DNA from: JAIVGV01 sp035295985
Lineage (GTDB): Bacteria; Acidobacteriota; Blastocatellia; Pyrinomonadales; Pyrinomonadaceae
DNA length: 64,000 nucleotides
Assembly: GCA_035295985.1 (NCBI GenBank)
Contig: DATHBT010000004.1
Span: 1 to 64,000 of the forward strand
Direction: 5' to 3'
The notes below the pieces were generated by a model. The model saw nothing but the letters and a program-made list of their open reading frames with translations. It was not told the DNA's origin and did not search any database. The first letter of the stretch is position 1. Every line of letters starts with the position of its first letter. Positions 25,816-34,485 of the stretch are shown here, piece by piece. Position numbers and translations under genes: made by a program.

Positions 25816-26799
25816 CTACTTTCCGTTCTCCGGGCCGGGGGCCGGCGCGTGCGCCTCGATTGGCTTGAGGCCGTTGGCGGCCGTCCCGTTCAGGTGGCGG
25901 AGTTGCGCGAGCGTCTGGGCGGGGACGATGGCGCGGCCGACGAGTTCGAGCGCGAGGCGGATGCCGTCGGACATCTGCGCGCGCGTGGTGATCTGCGAGA
26001 GGTCGATGCCGAGCTGCACCATCGTCTGCGCGATGGCGGGGGAGACGCCGGTCAGCACGCAGCGCGCGCCCATCAGGCGGGCCGCCGTGACGGTCTTGAT
26101 CAGGTGGTTGGCGACGAGCGTGTCCATCGTGCGGACGCCCGTGATGTCGAGGATCGCGACCGTCGATCCGGTCTCGACGATGCGCTGGAGCAGCGCCTCC
26201 ATCATCAGTTGGGCGCGGCGCGAGTCGAGAGTGCCGATGATCGGGAGCGAGAGTATCTTGTCCCAGACCTTGATGACGGGGGTGGACAGCTCCATCATGT
26301 CGGCCCGCTGCTGGCGGATGGTCTCCTCGCGCGAGCGGATGTAGTTCTCGATCATGACGAGCGCCATCTTGTCGATCATGGTGGCGAGGTGGCCGAGCAG
26401 CGAGGCGAGGCGGAAGGAGTCTTCCGACTGGTACTCCTCGACGAGCATGGGCCGCACGGAGTTGCGCAGCGAGATGACGTAGGTCGCGTTCTCGACCGGC
26501 GTGTAGCCCTTCACGGCCCGCAGGTGCGAAATCTCGTTGAGGAAGCGGCGCAGCTCGTCGAAGGCCGGGTGCTCGAACGCCTCGCCGCCTGAATCGCGCA
26601 CGGCCTCGGTGAACAGCTCCAGCAGGTTGCGCGACTGCTGGCGCAACTCCTTCTTCGAGATCAGCTCGTCGCGGAACTCGTCCGACTCAAGCCTGTCCTT
26701 GATCCAGAGGTTGAGGATTTCGTCGCGGCGCGCGGCCAGGAGTGTGCTGATGCGCTCCGCGTCCTGCTGGGCTTGCGTCGTTGCGCCGGTGTCTGCCAT
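25816..26799 (-). CDS. rsbR: Stressosome co-antagonist RsbR
   Basis: The 327-residue protein has an all-helical N-terminal sensor region (residues about 10-165, without PAS or globin haem residues that I can identify) and a C-terminal STAS domain (about 172-290). The STAS core reads VAILDITGVRTMDTLVANHL and later CVLTGVSPAIAQTM. Thr227 and Thr259 lie in segments that correspond to the phosphorylated region of RsbR proteins. It is the first gene of the rsbRST operon, with a GAGGGGA binding site. What it senses cannot be read. Confidence 0.92.
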   Translation of the reverse strand: MADTGATTQAQQDAERISTLLAARRDEILNLWIKDRLESDEFRDELISKKELRQQSRNLLELFTEAVRDSGGEAFEHPAFDELRRFLNEISHLRAVKGYTPVENATYVISLRNSVRPMLVEEYQSEDSFRLASLLGHLATMIDKMALVMIENYIRSREETIRQQRADMMELSTPVIKVWDKILSLPIIGTLDSRRAQLMMEALLQRIVETGSTVAILDITGVRTMDTLVANHLIKTVTAARLMGARCVLTGVSPAIAQTMVQLGIDLSQITTRAQMSDGIRLALELVGRAIVPAQTLAQLRHLNGTAANGLKPIEAHAPAPGPENGK

Positions 26800-27124
26800 G
26801 TGAGTCCCCTCGCGTCTTGCGGCCGGCGGGGCGGTGCTCGCGCGCCTGCTGTGGACGTGCGGCGGCGCCCCTCGCTCTCAAATTTTTGGGAGATTGGAAA
26901 CCGGACTATCTTAGGCACCGCGGCGGGGAAAAGCAACCGGCGTCCGCGCCCGGGTGGTGGGGTATTAGTGTGTTGCCGGCTAAAAGGTTGGTTTCCCTGC
27001 CTGTCGGCTTGCTGAGATCCCGCTGCCACAGAGGGAGGTATGCGTTCGCGCTGAAAGAGGAACACTTGGAGGCGCTGCGCGATCTCGCCAGCCGCGCGGC
27101 ACCGTGACAGGGCGGCGGAAGGAT
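26800..27124. other. Intergenic, upstream of the stressosome operon
   Basis: These 325 bases should hold the rsbR promoter. Open frames on the plus strand lack a credible start. A stretch ending about 27107 translates to a short helical peptide end but has no intact gene around it. Confidence 0.35.
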
Positions 27125-27376
27125 TCAGGCAGGTTCCTTGAGATGCTGGCGGAACTCCCGGAGGTCGGCGCGCAGCTCGCGGGCGTCGGCGCGCGCCTCC
27201 AGCGCGATGCTCTCGACGCGGTCCAGCCGTATTTCTATGCGCTCCAGCCTCTCTTCCACCGAGGAGAATCTTTTGTCGACGTCGGCGGCGAGCTTCCGTA
27301 ACATCTCGGCGATCACGTTGACGCGCTCGAGGACTGTCTCGAGCATTGGCGTTGTCCGGGCATCATCGGCTCCCAT
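27125..27376 (-). CDS. Small coiled-coil protein
   Basis: The 83-residue protein is almost entirely amphipathic helix with heptad spacing (LERVNVIAEMLRKLAADVDK, then VEERLERIEIRLDRVES). It is charged and lacks membrane segments, so it should form a cytoplasmic coiled-coil dimer or trimer. I do not recognise a family. It is separated by 325 bases from the stressosome operon and no functional link is shown. Confidence 0.65.
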   Translation of the reverse strand: MGADDARTTPMLETVLERVNVIAEMLRKLAADVDKRFSSVEERLERIEIRLDRVESIALEARADARELRADLREFRQHLKEPA

Positions 27377-27541
27377 CTTCGTCTGACCTCCATCAGAAAA
27401 GCGGGGCTATATATTATGCAGCCTGCACAACGCATTCTACAGCCGGTTGAGTGCGGATTACTAGCCGGCTATTACAATGTCCGGCGGGGGGTTGGCTGGC
27501 TATACCCGCGCCCGGCGTGAGGCGGGGCGTGAGGGCGCGGT

Positions 27542-27585
27542 AAAAAAACGGATCGGGCGCGACGCCACGCGTCGCGCCCGATCCG
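27542..27585 (-). terminator. Rho-independent terminator of the minus-strand gene
   Basis: A 17-bp perfect stem (27549-27565 with 27569-27585, loop CAC) is followed on the minus strand by seven T. It lies 18 bases downstream of the stop at 27604. Confidence 0.9.
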
Positions 27586-27603
27586 GCGGACTCGCGCGGC
27601 GCG

Positions 27604-28071
27604 CTACTGAATCTTCGAGAGCGTAACGACGACGAGCGGGGCGTCGCCGGCCGTGCGGCTGTAGGAGAGCCAGAAGCCGGCCTTCGGGTAGCGTTCCAGC
27701 TTGTGGATGGAGCCGTCGGGCTTGGCCTCGGCGTCGCTGCCGAAGATGCTCTTCGGGTTAGGTGCGCCCGCCCCGCCGTCGAGGTAGGTGACGACGACGG
27801 CGGAGACCTTCTTGTCCGCGCCGTAATAGACCTGCACGCTCTGCTTGTCGTTGACGGAGTAGAAGTCCTGCGTGTCGCCCTTGTCGGTCGGGTCGCCGAG
27901 CTTGGCGCGGGCCTCTTCGGCCGTCATGCCTATGTGGACGCCCTTGTAGTCGCGGTAGGCGGGCTGCTTGGCGTCGTCCTGCGCGGCGGCGGGGAGCGCG
28001 GCGAGGCAGAGGGCGAGCGCGGCGAGCGCCGCTAAGGCGCGCGGCAAAGAGAGTTGACTGACGTGCTGCAT
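27604..28071 (-). CDS. Secreted BamE/SmpA-like small protein
   Basis: The 155-residue protein has a signal peptide (about residues 1-30, alanine-rich, ending AAAQD). The mature part begins with YKGVHIGMTAEEARAKLGDP, the turn typical of SmpA/BamE-like domains, followed by short beta strands (VQVYYGADKKVSAVVVTYLD). The lipobox Cys of true BamE is absent, so it is probably soluble in the periplasm. The role is unknown. Confidence 0.7.
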   Translation of the reverse strand: MQHVSQLSLPRALAALAALALCLAALPAAAQDDAKQPAYRDYKGVHIGMTAEEARAKLGDPTDKGDTQDFYSVNDKQSVQVYYGADKKVSAVVVTYLDGGAGAPNPKSIFGSDAEAKPDGSIHKLERYPKAGFWLSYSRTAGDAPLVVVTLSKIQ

Positions 28072-28286
28072 TGTGGGCTGGCTCCTTTCTCGGACGGCGG
28101 CGCGGGATCAGAACGATCCCGCCCTAGGTGTTTCCGGGTCGTCGCGAAAGAGGATGCGGGCTTCTCGGTTCGGGTCTGGACGGCAGCCGCTCCCTTGGAC
28201 GGACGGCCCTGCTGGATGGGCGAAAGATTAGACCCGCGCGCGGCCGGCAGTCAATAGGGAAGAGGCGGCGTGGGCGGCGGGAGCGC

Positions 28287-29657
28287 TCAGGGGCGGCGGG
28301 CCGTCCAGCGCAGCGGCAGCCCCGCTTTGGGGCGCAGCGAGAGGTGCGGGAGGAGTTCGACAGGGGGAGCGCCGGGTTGGGGCGCGGGCCGCAGGGTTTG
28401 GAGCATGGTGGCCGCGACGAGCAGCATCTCCGTGAGGGCGAACTGGCGGCCGATGCAGACGCGCGGCCCTGCGCCGAAGGGGAAGTAGGCGTACTGCGGA
28501 ATCTGTTCGGCGCGGGCCGTCGAGAAGCGCTCGGGGTCGAACCGTTCCGGGTCGGGGAACCAGCGCGGGTCGCGCTGCGTGACGAAGGAGAGCAGTTGGA
28601 CGCGGTGGCCGCGCTTCAAACGGTAGCCGCCGATCTCGACCTCCTGAGTCGCTTCGCGCGTGAAGACGCCGAGGGCGGGCGGGTGAAGTCTCAGACTCTC
28701 TTTCAAGACCGCTTCGAGGTAGGGCATCTGTTTTAAGTCGGACGCCGACGGCAATCGACTTCCGAGCGCGTCAACTTCGGCGACCGCGCGCTCAAGAACT
28801 TCGGGGTGGCGCGCGAGGTTGTGCCAGAGCCATGTGAGTCCGGCGGCCGACGTGTCGTGGCCCGCGAGTAAGAGTGTGATGGCCTCGTCGCGCACCTGCT
28901 CGTCGGTCATCTGGCCGCCGTCGTGCTCGTGGTCGGCGGCTTCGAGGAGCATCGAGAGCAGGTCGCCGCGGTCGCCGTCCGTCGAGGCCCGCCGCTCGCG
29001 GATGATCTGTCGGACGGTTGTGTCGAGCAGATCGACGGCCGCCCACTTTCGCCGCACGCGCGCGAGCGGGACCCAGCGCGGGAGCGTGAAGGGCTCCTGG
29101 AACTCTTTGACGGCCTCGTCGGAGAGGACGGCGATGGCCTCGCCGAGGGGCGCGGTCTGACGGGAGATGTCCGCGCCGAACAAGGTCTCCGACGCGATGT
29201 TGAGAGTGAGCGCGGTCATCGCGTCGTTTACGTCAACGTCGAGGTGGCCCGCGCGCGTCGCGGCGGCGTGCCACCCGTCGCGGAGGCGCGCGGTGATGGC
29301 GACCATCGTCTCGCCGTGTTTGCGGACGCGGTCGTGGTGAAAGGCGGGCTGCATCAGCCGCCGCTGGCGCTGCCAGAACGCGCCTTCGCTCAGGACGAGG
29401 CCGTTGCCGTCCCACTGCGAGAGCACCTGGCGGGCGCGCTTGATCTTGACGAAGCGGTCGGCCTTCGCCGTGAGCACTTCTTTGATCTCGTCGGGGTGAA
29501 AAAAGAAGTACTGGACGTAAGGGCCGATGCGCACGCGCACCGCGTCGCCGTAAGTCTCGTGGAGGTTCGTGAAGAAGCCGAGCATGTCGCGGCGGAGGCG
29601 CGACACCTGATCGAGGCCGAGGAGGGCGGGGGAGGGGCCGGGGGCTTTGCGCGACAT
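28287..29657 (-). CDS. Cytochrome P450
   Basis: The 456-residue protein has all P450 landmarks: the I-helix oxygen-binding AGHDTSA, the K-helix ESLRLHPP, the PERFDPERF meander, and the haem loop FGAGPRVCIG with the proximal Cys. It has no membrane anchor. Length and the CIGRQFA pattern resemble the more eukaryote-like bacterial P450s. Electron partners are not encoded nearby, so the substrate (fatty acid, terpenoid or other) cannot be inferred. It lies 10 bases after herA on the same strand and may be co-transcribed with it. Confidence 0.95.
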   Translation of the reverse strand: MSRKAPGPSPALLGLDQVSRLRRDMLGFFTNLHETYGDAVRVRIGPYVQYFFFHPDEIKEVLTAKADRFVKIKRARQVLSQWDGNGLVLSEGAFWQRQRRLMQPAFHHDRVRKHGETMVAITARLRDGWHAAATRAGHLDVDVNDAMTALTLNIASETLFGADISRQTAPLGEAIAVLSDEAVKEFQEPFTLPRWVPLARVRRKWAAVDLLDTTVRQIIRERRASTDGDRGDLLSMLLEAADHEHDGGQMTDEQVRDEAITLLLAGHDTSAAGLTWLWHNLARHPEVLERAVAEVDALGSRLPSASDLKQMPYLEAVLKESLRLHPPALGVFTREATQEVEIGGYRLKRGHRVQLLSFVTQRDPRWFPDPERFDPERFSTARAEQIPQYAYFPFGAGPRVCIGRQFALTEMLLVAATMLQTLRPAPQPGAPPVELLPHLSLRPKAGLPLRWTARRP

Positions 29658-29667
29658 CTGAAAAAGT

Positions 29668-31368
29668 TTAGAGGCGGACGCCGCGGAACTTCTCTTCCTT
29701 CTTGGCGGCGGGCTTGACGAGGACGGCCGAGTCCTGCTCGCGCTTAGTTTTCTCGCCTTCGGTGTGCCAGCGCGCCCACTCGTCGGGGGCGTCGAAGGTC
29801 TCGCCGCCGTGGCGCGTCAGGCGCTCGCGCACACGGCACATGACGGGCGTGTTGACGCCGACGCCGGAGATTACCGCCTGACCCTTCGTGAGCGCGGGCA
29901 GCTCCTGAAGCATCTGCCGGCCCGCCCCCTCGACCGACTTTGCGACCGTGTCCTGATCGACGGGGTTGACGATTCGCATGATGACCTGCGTCATGCACTG
30001 CGAGAGTACGTCCTGATCGAGCTTGCCGGGCCGCTGGGTGATGAGGCCGATGCCGACGCCGAACTTGCGGCCCTCGGAGAGAATCTGTTTGAGGATGTTC
30101 GTCGAGACGACGGTCGCTCCGGCGGGCGCGAAGCGGTGCGCCTCTTCCAAGAGTGTGAAGACGGGGTAGGGCAAATGTGAATCCGTCGAAGGGTCGGCCT
30201 CGCCGCGCACCGTCGCGACGCGGGCCTTGTTCACGCGGCGCAGGAGCGTTGCAACGATGACCTGCTGCTCGTGCTGCTCGATGTCGGAGAGTTGGAGGAC
30301 GGTGCAGCGGCCGGGGCGGAAGAGTTCTTTGAGTTCGATGTGCTCGGTGTCGGAGAAGATCGAGCCGGGACGGTCGAAGCGGTTGTCGAGACGCCAGAGC
30401 AGGGCGTCTATGGAGCTTGCGTTGCCGCCGCCGCTCCGCGAATCTTCGTCGCCGTACTTCTCGCTGGTGACGGCGTCGCGCAGGTCGTGGTAGCCCCACA
30501 GGCCGCGCTCGCCGCGCTCACTAGCGGTGAGCTTGCGGTAAGCCTGCGACAGATAGTGGAGCATCTTCTCCGACGTGCCTTCGGGCAGCAGGTACTTGAT
30601 GTCGGCTTCGGTCAGGGAAGAGAAGCGGACGCGGACGCGGTCGGGCGTGAAGATTTTGACTTCGGGCTGGTATCCATCGTCTGCCGCGAAACGCTTGTCC
30701 GCTTCGACGGCGGTGAGCGTCCCGTACTCGCCGTGCGGATCGACGATGAGGACGGCCGCGCGGTTGTGCGGCATCAACATCTCCTCGACGATGACGCCCG
30801 CCGTGTAGGACTTGCCCGCGCCCGTCGAGGCGAGGATGGCGAGGTGCGTGGAGACCACGTCCCTGACCGAGAGCACGACGGGAACCTCGCCGGCCGCGCG
30901 CGTCAGCAGACTCCCGACGTGCGCCGCGCCCTGCTCGCCTACGCGGCGGGGCGAGAGCACGCCGGAGAGCGTTTCGCTCGATGCGAGGCGGACGGGCGCG
31001 CCCGCGTCGGCAGGGATGCGCGGGTTGACGAAGTCGCCGAGTTTTTCGGAGAAGTAGCCGATTGACTCGACCGTGATCTCGTAGAGTTCGCAGCCGTCGC
31101 CGTCCAAGCCGATGAGCGAGGAGACGACCGCCGGCGGCGTCTGCGGGTCGGAGAGGAAGGCGTCGGGGAGGTTGCGGACGAGGCGGCGCGAGGTGATGTT
31201 GCCGAGGATGCGGCGCGTCTCCGTGCCGTCGTGCGCCTCGTAATAGACGAACTCGCCGATGCGCGCGCGCCGGTTGTCGGCCGTGATGAACAGGAACTCG
31301 TGCGGGCGCTCGCCCGGCCCCTTCACCGTCCCGACGAGCGGGTCGTTCGTGTCGTTCTGAGAACTCAT
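29668..31368 (-). CDS. herA: HerA-type DNA translocase (DUF87 ATPase)
   Basis: From ATG 31368 the protein has 566 residues. Residues about 10-140 fit the HAS-barrel. The FtsK/HerA ATPase has Walker A STGAGKS (181-187), Walker B FTLLEEAHRF, and a sensor segment VIMRIVNPVDQD. HerA forms hexamers that translocate DNA and normally partners the nuclease NurA for end resection. No nurA is adjacent. The next gene upstream is a restriction endonuclease, 230 bases away. Confidence 0.88.
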   Translation of the reverse strand: MSSQNDTNDPLVGTVKGPGERPHEFLFITADNRRARIGEFVYYEAHDGTETRRILGNITSRRLVRNLPDAFLSDPQTPPAVVSSLIGLDGDGCELYEITVESIGYFSEKLGDFVNPRIPADAGAPVRLASSETLSGVLSPRRVGEQGAAHVGSLLTRAAGEVPVVLSVRDVVSTHLAILASTGAGKSYTAGVIVEEMLMPHNRAAVLIVDPHGEYGTLTAVEADKRFAADDGYQPEVKIFTPDRVRVRFSSLTEADIKYLLPEGTSEKMLHYLSQAYRKLTASERGERGLWGYHDLRDAVTSEKYGDEDSRSGGGNASSIDALLWRLDNRFDRPGSIFSDTEHIELKELFRPGRCTVLQLSDIEQHEQQVIVATLLRRVNKARVATVRGEADPSTDSHLPYPVFTLLEEAHRFAPAGATVVSTNILKQILSEGRKFGVGIGLITQRPGKLDQDVLSQCMTQVIMRIVNPVDQDTVAKSVEGAGRQMLQELPALTKGQAVISGVGVNTPVMCRVRERLTRHGGETFDAPDEWARWHTEGEKTKREQDSAVLVKPAAKKEEKFRGVRL

Positions 31369-31598
31369 TGCTTGGCTTGTAAGAGACCCGGCATCTTTAG
31401 GGCTGGGATTTCCTTGTCCACGCGACCTGCCCTGTTCCAATTATTGACGATGACAATCCTAACCGCACGGGCGCGGCTAGTAAATAGATTCAACCGGCTT
31501 TTGTGAAAGCTATAATTACCAAACCTTCAATCCTATTGGCGGCAGCGCCTTGTCGCGCGCCAGCGCCCGTGGTCGCCGTTTAGATACACTCACAGCTC

Positions 31599-32348
31599 CT
31601 AATCCCGCCGCGAGACGTAATCAACGAGCTTGAGCCAATCTATCTGATTGTCAGGGGTCATAAAGTCTTTAATGAAATCCTGAGTCATTTCGTTGACCTT
31701 AGACGAGTAAGCTCGTTTGAATGTCTCGTCCTTCTGCCGAGCCTCCTCGTCAATCGGCGTTATGATCTCCCGGTAGAGTTCATCGTCGCCTGAGACGAAG
31801 CGCCAAAAATCCTGCCCCGCATACTTGTAATACTGCTTGTCAGGGTCGGTGTGTGTCTTGAAGGGATGCCTGTCTTTGCCGTAGATGCAGCCGTTGACAG
31901 CGATGACCTCATCGTGACCGCGCTCGCGTAGTAACAGCCGCGCCACTTTGAAGTTATCGCGCATCCTGTTCACTTGGTCGCTGTTGCCCCAGTTAGTCCC
32001 CGACTTGATGCCGACGACGTAATAAATGCCGTCGCGCTGGAACTCTAAATCAACGCTCTTCAACTCAGACTTAAAACCGCCGTAGAGCGTGCGTGAGACG
32101 TAAATCGCAAAGCCTTCGAGCAGGTTGCCGAACATCGTCTCTTCCTGCGAAGAGAGAAACGCATCAACGACGCCCTTCACCAAGTCGCCGGCAAGTTCAA
32201 TGTTCTTAGCTTTGAAGAGGTACGGGTTCTTGCGCTTCAGCACGCCATGAAGATTTAGCTGATTGAGGTTGTTCAGTCTGGTCTCGTAGAACGGCGTGAT
32301 GACGTGCTCTGCGAGATAATCGTAATAGTGTTGATAGCGGGAGGTCAT
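31599..32348 (-). CDS. Type II restriction endonuclease, PmeII-like
   Basis: The 249-residue protein resembles PmeII-family restriction enzymes, with HGVLKRKNPYLFKAKNIELA and FLSSQEETMFGNLLEGFAIY. A plausible PD-(D/E)xK core is SVDLEFQRDGIYYVVGIKSG, with Asp then Lys of GIK. Its start overlaps the methyltransferase stop (ATGA). Base use is clearly different from the surroundings: 24 G+C of 60 in the line starting 31621 and 28 of 60 in that starting 31681, whereas neighbouring genes run well above 60 percent. This suggests recent transfer. The recognition site is unknown. Confidence 0.82.
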   Translation of the reverse strand: MTSRYQHYYDYLAEHVITPFYETRLNNLNQLNLHGVLKRKNPYLFKAKNIELAGDLVKGVVDAFLSSQEETMFGNLLEGFAIYVSRTLYGGFKSELKSVDLEFQRDGIYYVVGIKSGTNWGNSDQVNRMRDNFKVARLLLRERGHDEVIAVNGCIYGKDRHPFKTHTDPDKQYYKYAGQDFWRFVSGDDELYREIITPIDEEARQKDETFKRAYSSKVNEMTQDFIKDFMTPDNQIDWLKLVDYVSRRD

Positions 32349-33199
32349 ATGAGCTTGCGCTGCGCGGGCATTCTCTTAACTTCGCTGATGTTTACAACCG
32401 CCTCTTGGTAATACTCGTCCTTAAGCTCGACGCCGACGTAGCTGCGTCCTAGCTCGTAGGCGGCGACGCACGTCGTCCCGCTGCCCATGAACGGGTCAAG
32501 CACAACGTCATCCTCCTGAGTGAAGAGCTTGATGAACCACGAAGGCAGTTCTTTCGGGAAGGCGGCGGCGTGATTCTTGTTGCCGCATTCCGTCGCCATG
32601 TGGAGAACGTTCGGCGGGTAGGCTTTATCACGCCCCAGCCAGTTTGCGATGTTCTTGCCGAAGCCGCTACCGACTTGCGAATTAAACCGTCTGCTGTCGT
32701 TGTCACTCAGTTTCTTAAGTCTCGTCTTCGCCCAATCGCCCATTGTGACCATGACGGCGTCCTGATACATCTTGAACTTCTTCTGCTTGTTGAAGTGTAG
32801 GCAGCGCTCCCAAGCGTCGCGGAAGCGGTTCGGCCACTTGCCCGGCGCGCAGTTCTTTTTGTGCCACATATACTCTTCAGTCCACAGCCAGCCGCGCCGC
32901 TTCATTTCAAGAATCAGTTCGAGGACGTAAGTGTGACGCTCGCCGTTGACGACGCGCTCCTTGATGTTGAGCACGAAAGAGCCTTCCGGCTTCAGCACGC
33001 GCTTTAGCTCGTCGGCAATCGGCATGAACCACTCGACATACTTATCAGGGTGTATGCCGCCGTACACGTCTTTGCGGCTGTCGGCGTAGGGCGGTGAAGT
33101 GACGACTAAATCAATGCTCGCATCGGGGAGCTTCGGCAGCACTTCTAGGCAATCGCCGTGATGGAGTGTGTTGAGTACCTTCTTTAGCTCAGTGCTCAT
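32345..33199 (-). CDS. Type II DNA methyltransferase (amino-methylating, beta order)
   Basis: The 284-residue protein has catalytic motif IV TSPPY near residue 40 and SAM-binding motif I DPFMGSGTT near the C-terminus, which is the beta arrangement. SPPY favours N4-cytosine methylation, but N6-adenine is possible. I take ATG 33199, after which the start reads MSTELKKVLNTLHHGDCLEV. It protects host DNA from the partner nuclease, to which it is translationally coupled. Confidence 0.9.
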   Translation of the reverse strand: MSTELKKVLNTLHHGDCLEVLPKLPDASIDLVVTSPPYADSRKDVYGGIHPDKYVEWFMPIADELKRVLKPEGSFVLNIKERVVNGERHTYVLELILEMKRRGWLWTEEYMWHKKNCAPGKWPNRFRDAWERCLHFNKQKKFKMYQDAVMVTMGDWAKTRLKKLSDNDSRRFNSQVGSGFGKNIANWLGRDKAYPPNVLHMATECGNKNHAAAFPKELPSWFIKLFTQEDDVVLDPFMGSGTTCVAAYELGRSYVGVELKDEYYQEAVVNISEVKRMPAQRKLI

Positions 33200-33467
33200 T
33201 TGATTCTGCTTGGTAGGTAATGAAGAGCTTGGCAACCGTGCGGAAACTTAGAGCAAAGCAACTAGCTAATCAAGCGAAAATAAAATCTGAAGCGGATGTG
33301 CAAGGGTTGTGAGGCGTCGGTCGGGAGGCCGGCGCGGTTAGGTTTGCGCGTGGGCAGCGGGCCGCGTCTGTAGGCGTCAGGCTCGTTGGCGCGCGGGCGA
33401 AAATTTCGCGGGGAGTATAGCACGCGTCGCAGCGGCGCGCTGTCAGGTTACGTGTGCCGGTTTGCTC

Positions 33468-33918
33468 CTACTCTCCCGCGAGTCGCAACGCTTCTTCGCG
33501 GAGGGCGTCGCTCAGGTAGAAGCCGTTAAGCTCCAAAGCTTCAATCACGGGGCGGATGGCCGGGATGACACCGCCGCGCTTGGCCTTGAGAAGGATGCCT
33601 ATCGTCCCGACGACTTTCAGCCCCAAGTTTCTTGCCGCCGCGCGGGCCTGCGAGTCGTCCAAAACTATGGTGTGCCCCTGTTCACTGGCTAAGGCGATGG
33701 CTTCGGCCTCGCCTTCGTCGAGCAGCATTATTCAGGACAGAAACGAGGGCGTGGTTGGTCGGCGTTTCGACTTTAAGCCACGGGAGGGGTGTGCCGAATT
33801 CTCGTGCGACGGCGGGCGGGACGATGACAGGGTCGAAGAGCGCCTGCAAGATGTCGAGCCGCCCCACCCTTTCAAGCCCGATCAGGCAAGTGGTGTCAAC
33901 GACGGCCGGGCCTTTCAC
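33468..33918 (-). pseudogene. DUF3368 PIN-like toxin, split by a frameshift
   Basis: Two overlapping frames each hold half of one DUF3368 protein. The first (33918-33682) gives VVDTTCLIGLERVGRLDILQ and continues to LVSVLN, then drifts into arginine-rich nonsense. The second (33728-33468) gives LLDEGEAEAIALASEQGHTI, VLDDSQARAAA, GTIGILLKAKRGGVIPAIRP and a normal C-terminus. The shift lies just upstream of 33728, near AATAATG. Acidic PIN residues are thus divided between the two. It is either a dead toxin or expressed by frameshifting or reinitiation. The ATG overlaps the antitoxin stop. Confidence 0.8.
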
Positions 33919-34139
33919 GAATCCAACTCCTGCCGCAGCTCCTCGGCGGAGTAGTTGAAGACGGGAACCTTGTGGCGGCCCAAGACCTCGACGAAGGCGC
34001 GCGACGAATAGCCGGCCAGCCTCGCCGCCTGCCCGAGCGAAGCCTTGCCGACCTCGTAGAGCTTGACGGCGAGAAGCAATTTAGCCTCCTCCTCCGAGAG
34101 GTTGGACGGCAACTCGACTTCCAACTGCGTGGCGCTCAC
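33915..34139 (-). CDS. UPF0175-family antitoxin
   Basis: The 74-residue protein matches UPF0175: LEVELPSNLSEEEAKLLLAV, a central LGQAARLAGYSSRAFVEVLG helix-turn-helix and VPVFNYSAEELRQEL. It is expected to bind the DUF3368 PIN toxin encoded directly downstream, and probably its own promoter. The stop and the toxin start share ATGA. Confidence 0.88.
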   Translation of the reverse strand: MSATQLEVELPSNLSEEEAKLLLAVKLYEVGKASLGQAARLAGYSSRAFVEVLGRHKVPVFNYSAEELRQELDS

Positions 34140-34230
34140 GACTGTTTGCCCCTCCCTTCAGCTTTCGTTATTGAGGCAGACGACGAAATGCGCCGACTGG
34201 TTTTTCCGCCCTCTTCATGGCTAATTTAGG

Positions 34231-34473
34231 CTACGCTGCTTGCGGGTGCGGCTCGACGGAGCGGACGCGGGCGATCTCGCGGGGCGCAATGGGGCGCACC
34301 TGTCCGGCCGTGAGCGAGACGACGGCCAGCGTCTCGCCGTCGAGCGCGACGAACTCGACTTCGTAGCCCGCGCCTTCGCCGTGGGCGAGAACGACCGTGC
34401 CGATGTCGCCCGCCTGCAACCCGTTGTCGGGCAGGTCGGTCGTCAGGACGACCTGATCCAACTCCTTAATCAT
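34231..34473 (-). CDS. DUF4926 small protein
   Basis: The 80-residue protein has the DUF4926 pattern: LDQVVLTTDLPDNGLQAGDI, GTVVLAHGEGAGYEVEF and LTAGQVRPI, giving a small beta-barrel (SH3-like). It follows the DUF6883 gene by 12 bases, so the two are one operon. The function is not known; small paired genes of this type are often toxin-antitoxin-like. Confidence 0.8.
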   Translation of the reverse strand: MIKELDQVVLTTDLPDNGLQAGDIGTVVLAHGEGAGYEVEFVALDGETLAVVSLTAGQVRPIAPREIARVRSVEPHPQAA

Positions 34474-34485
34474 CGCCGACTCCTT

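Noticed and set aside
26781..27107. Plus-strand frame before the small coiled-coil gene
   Set aside because: Runs through the rsbR leader, composition is random-like, and the only ATG with a good GGGAGG site (27040) meets a stop after four codons.
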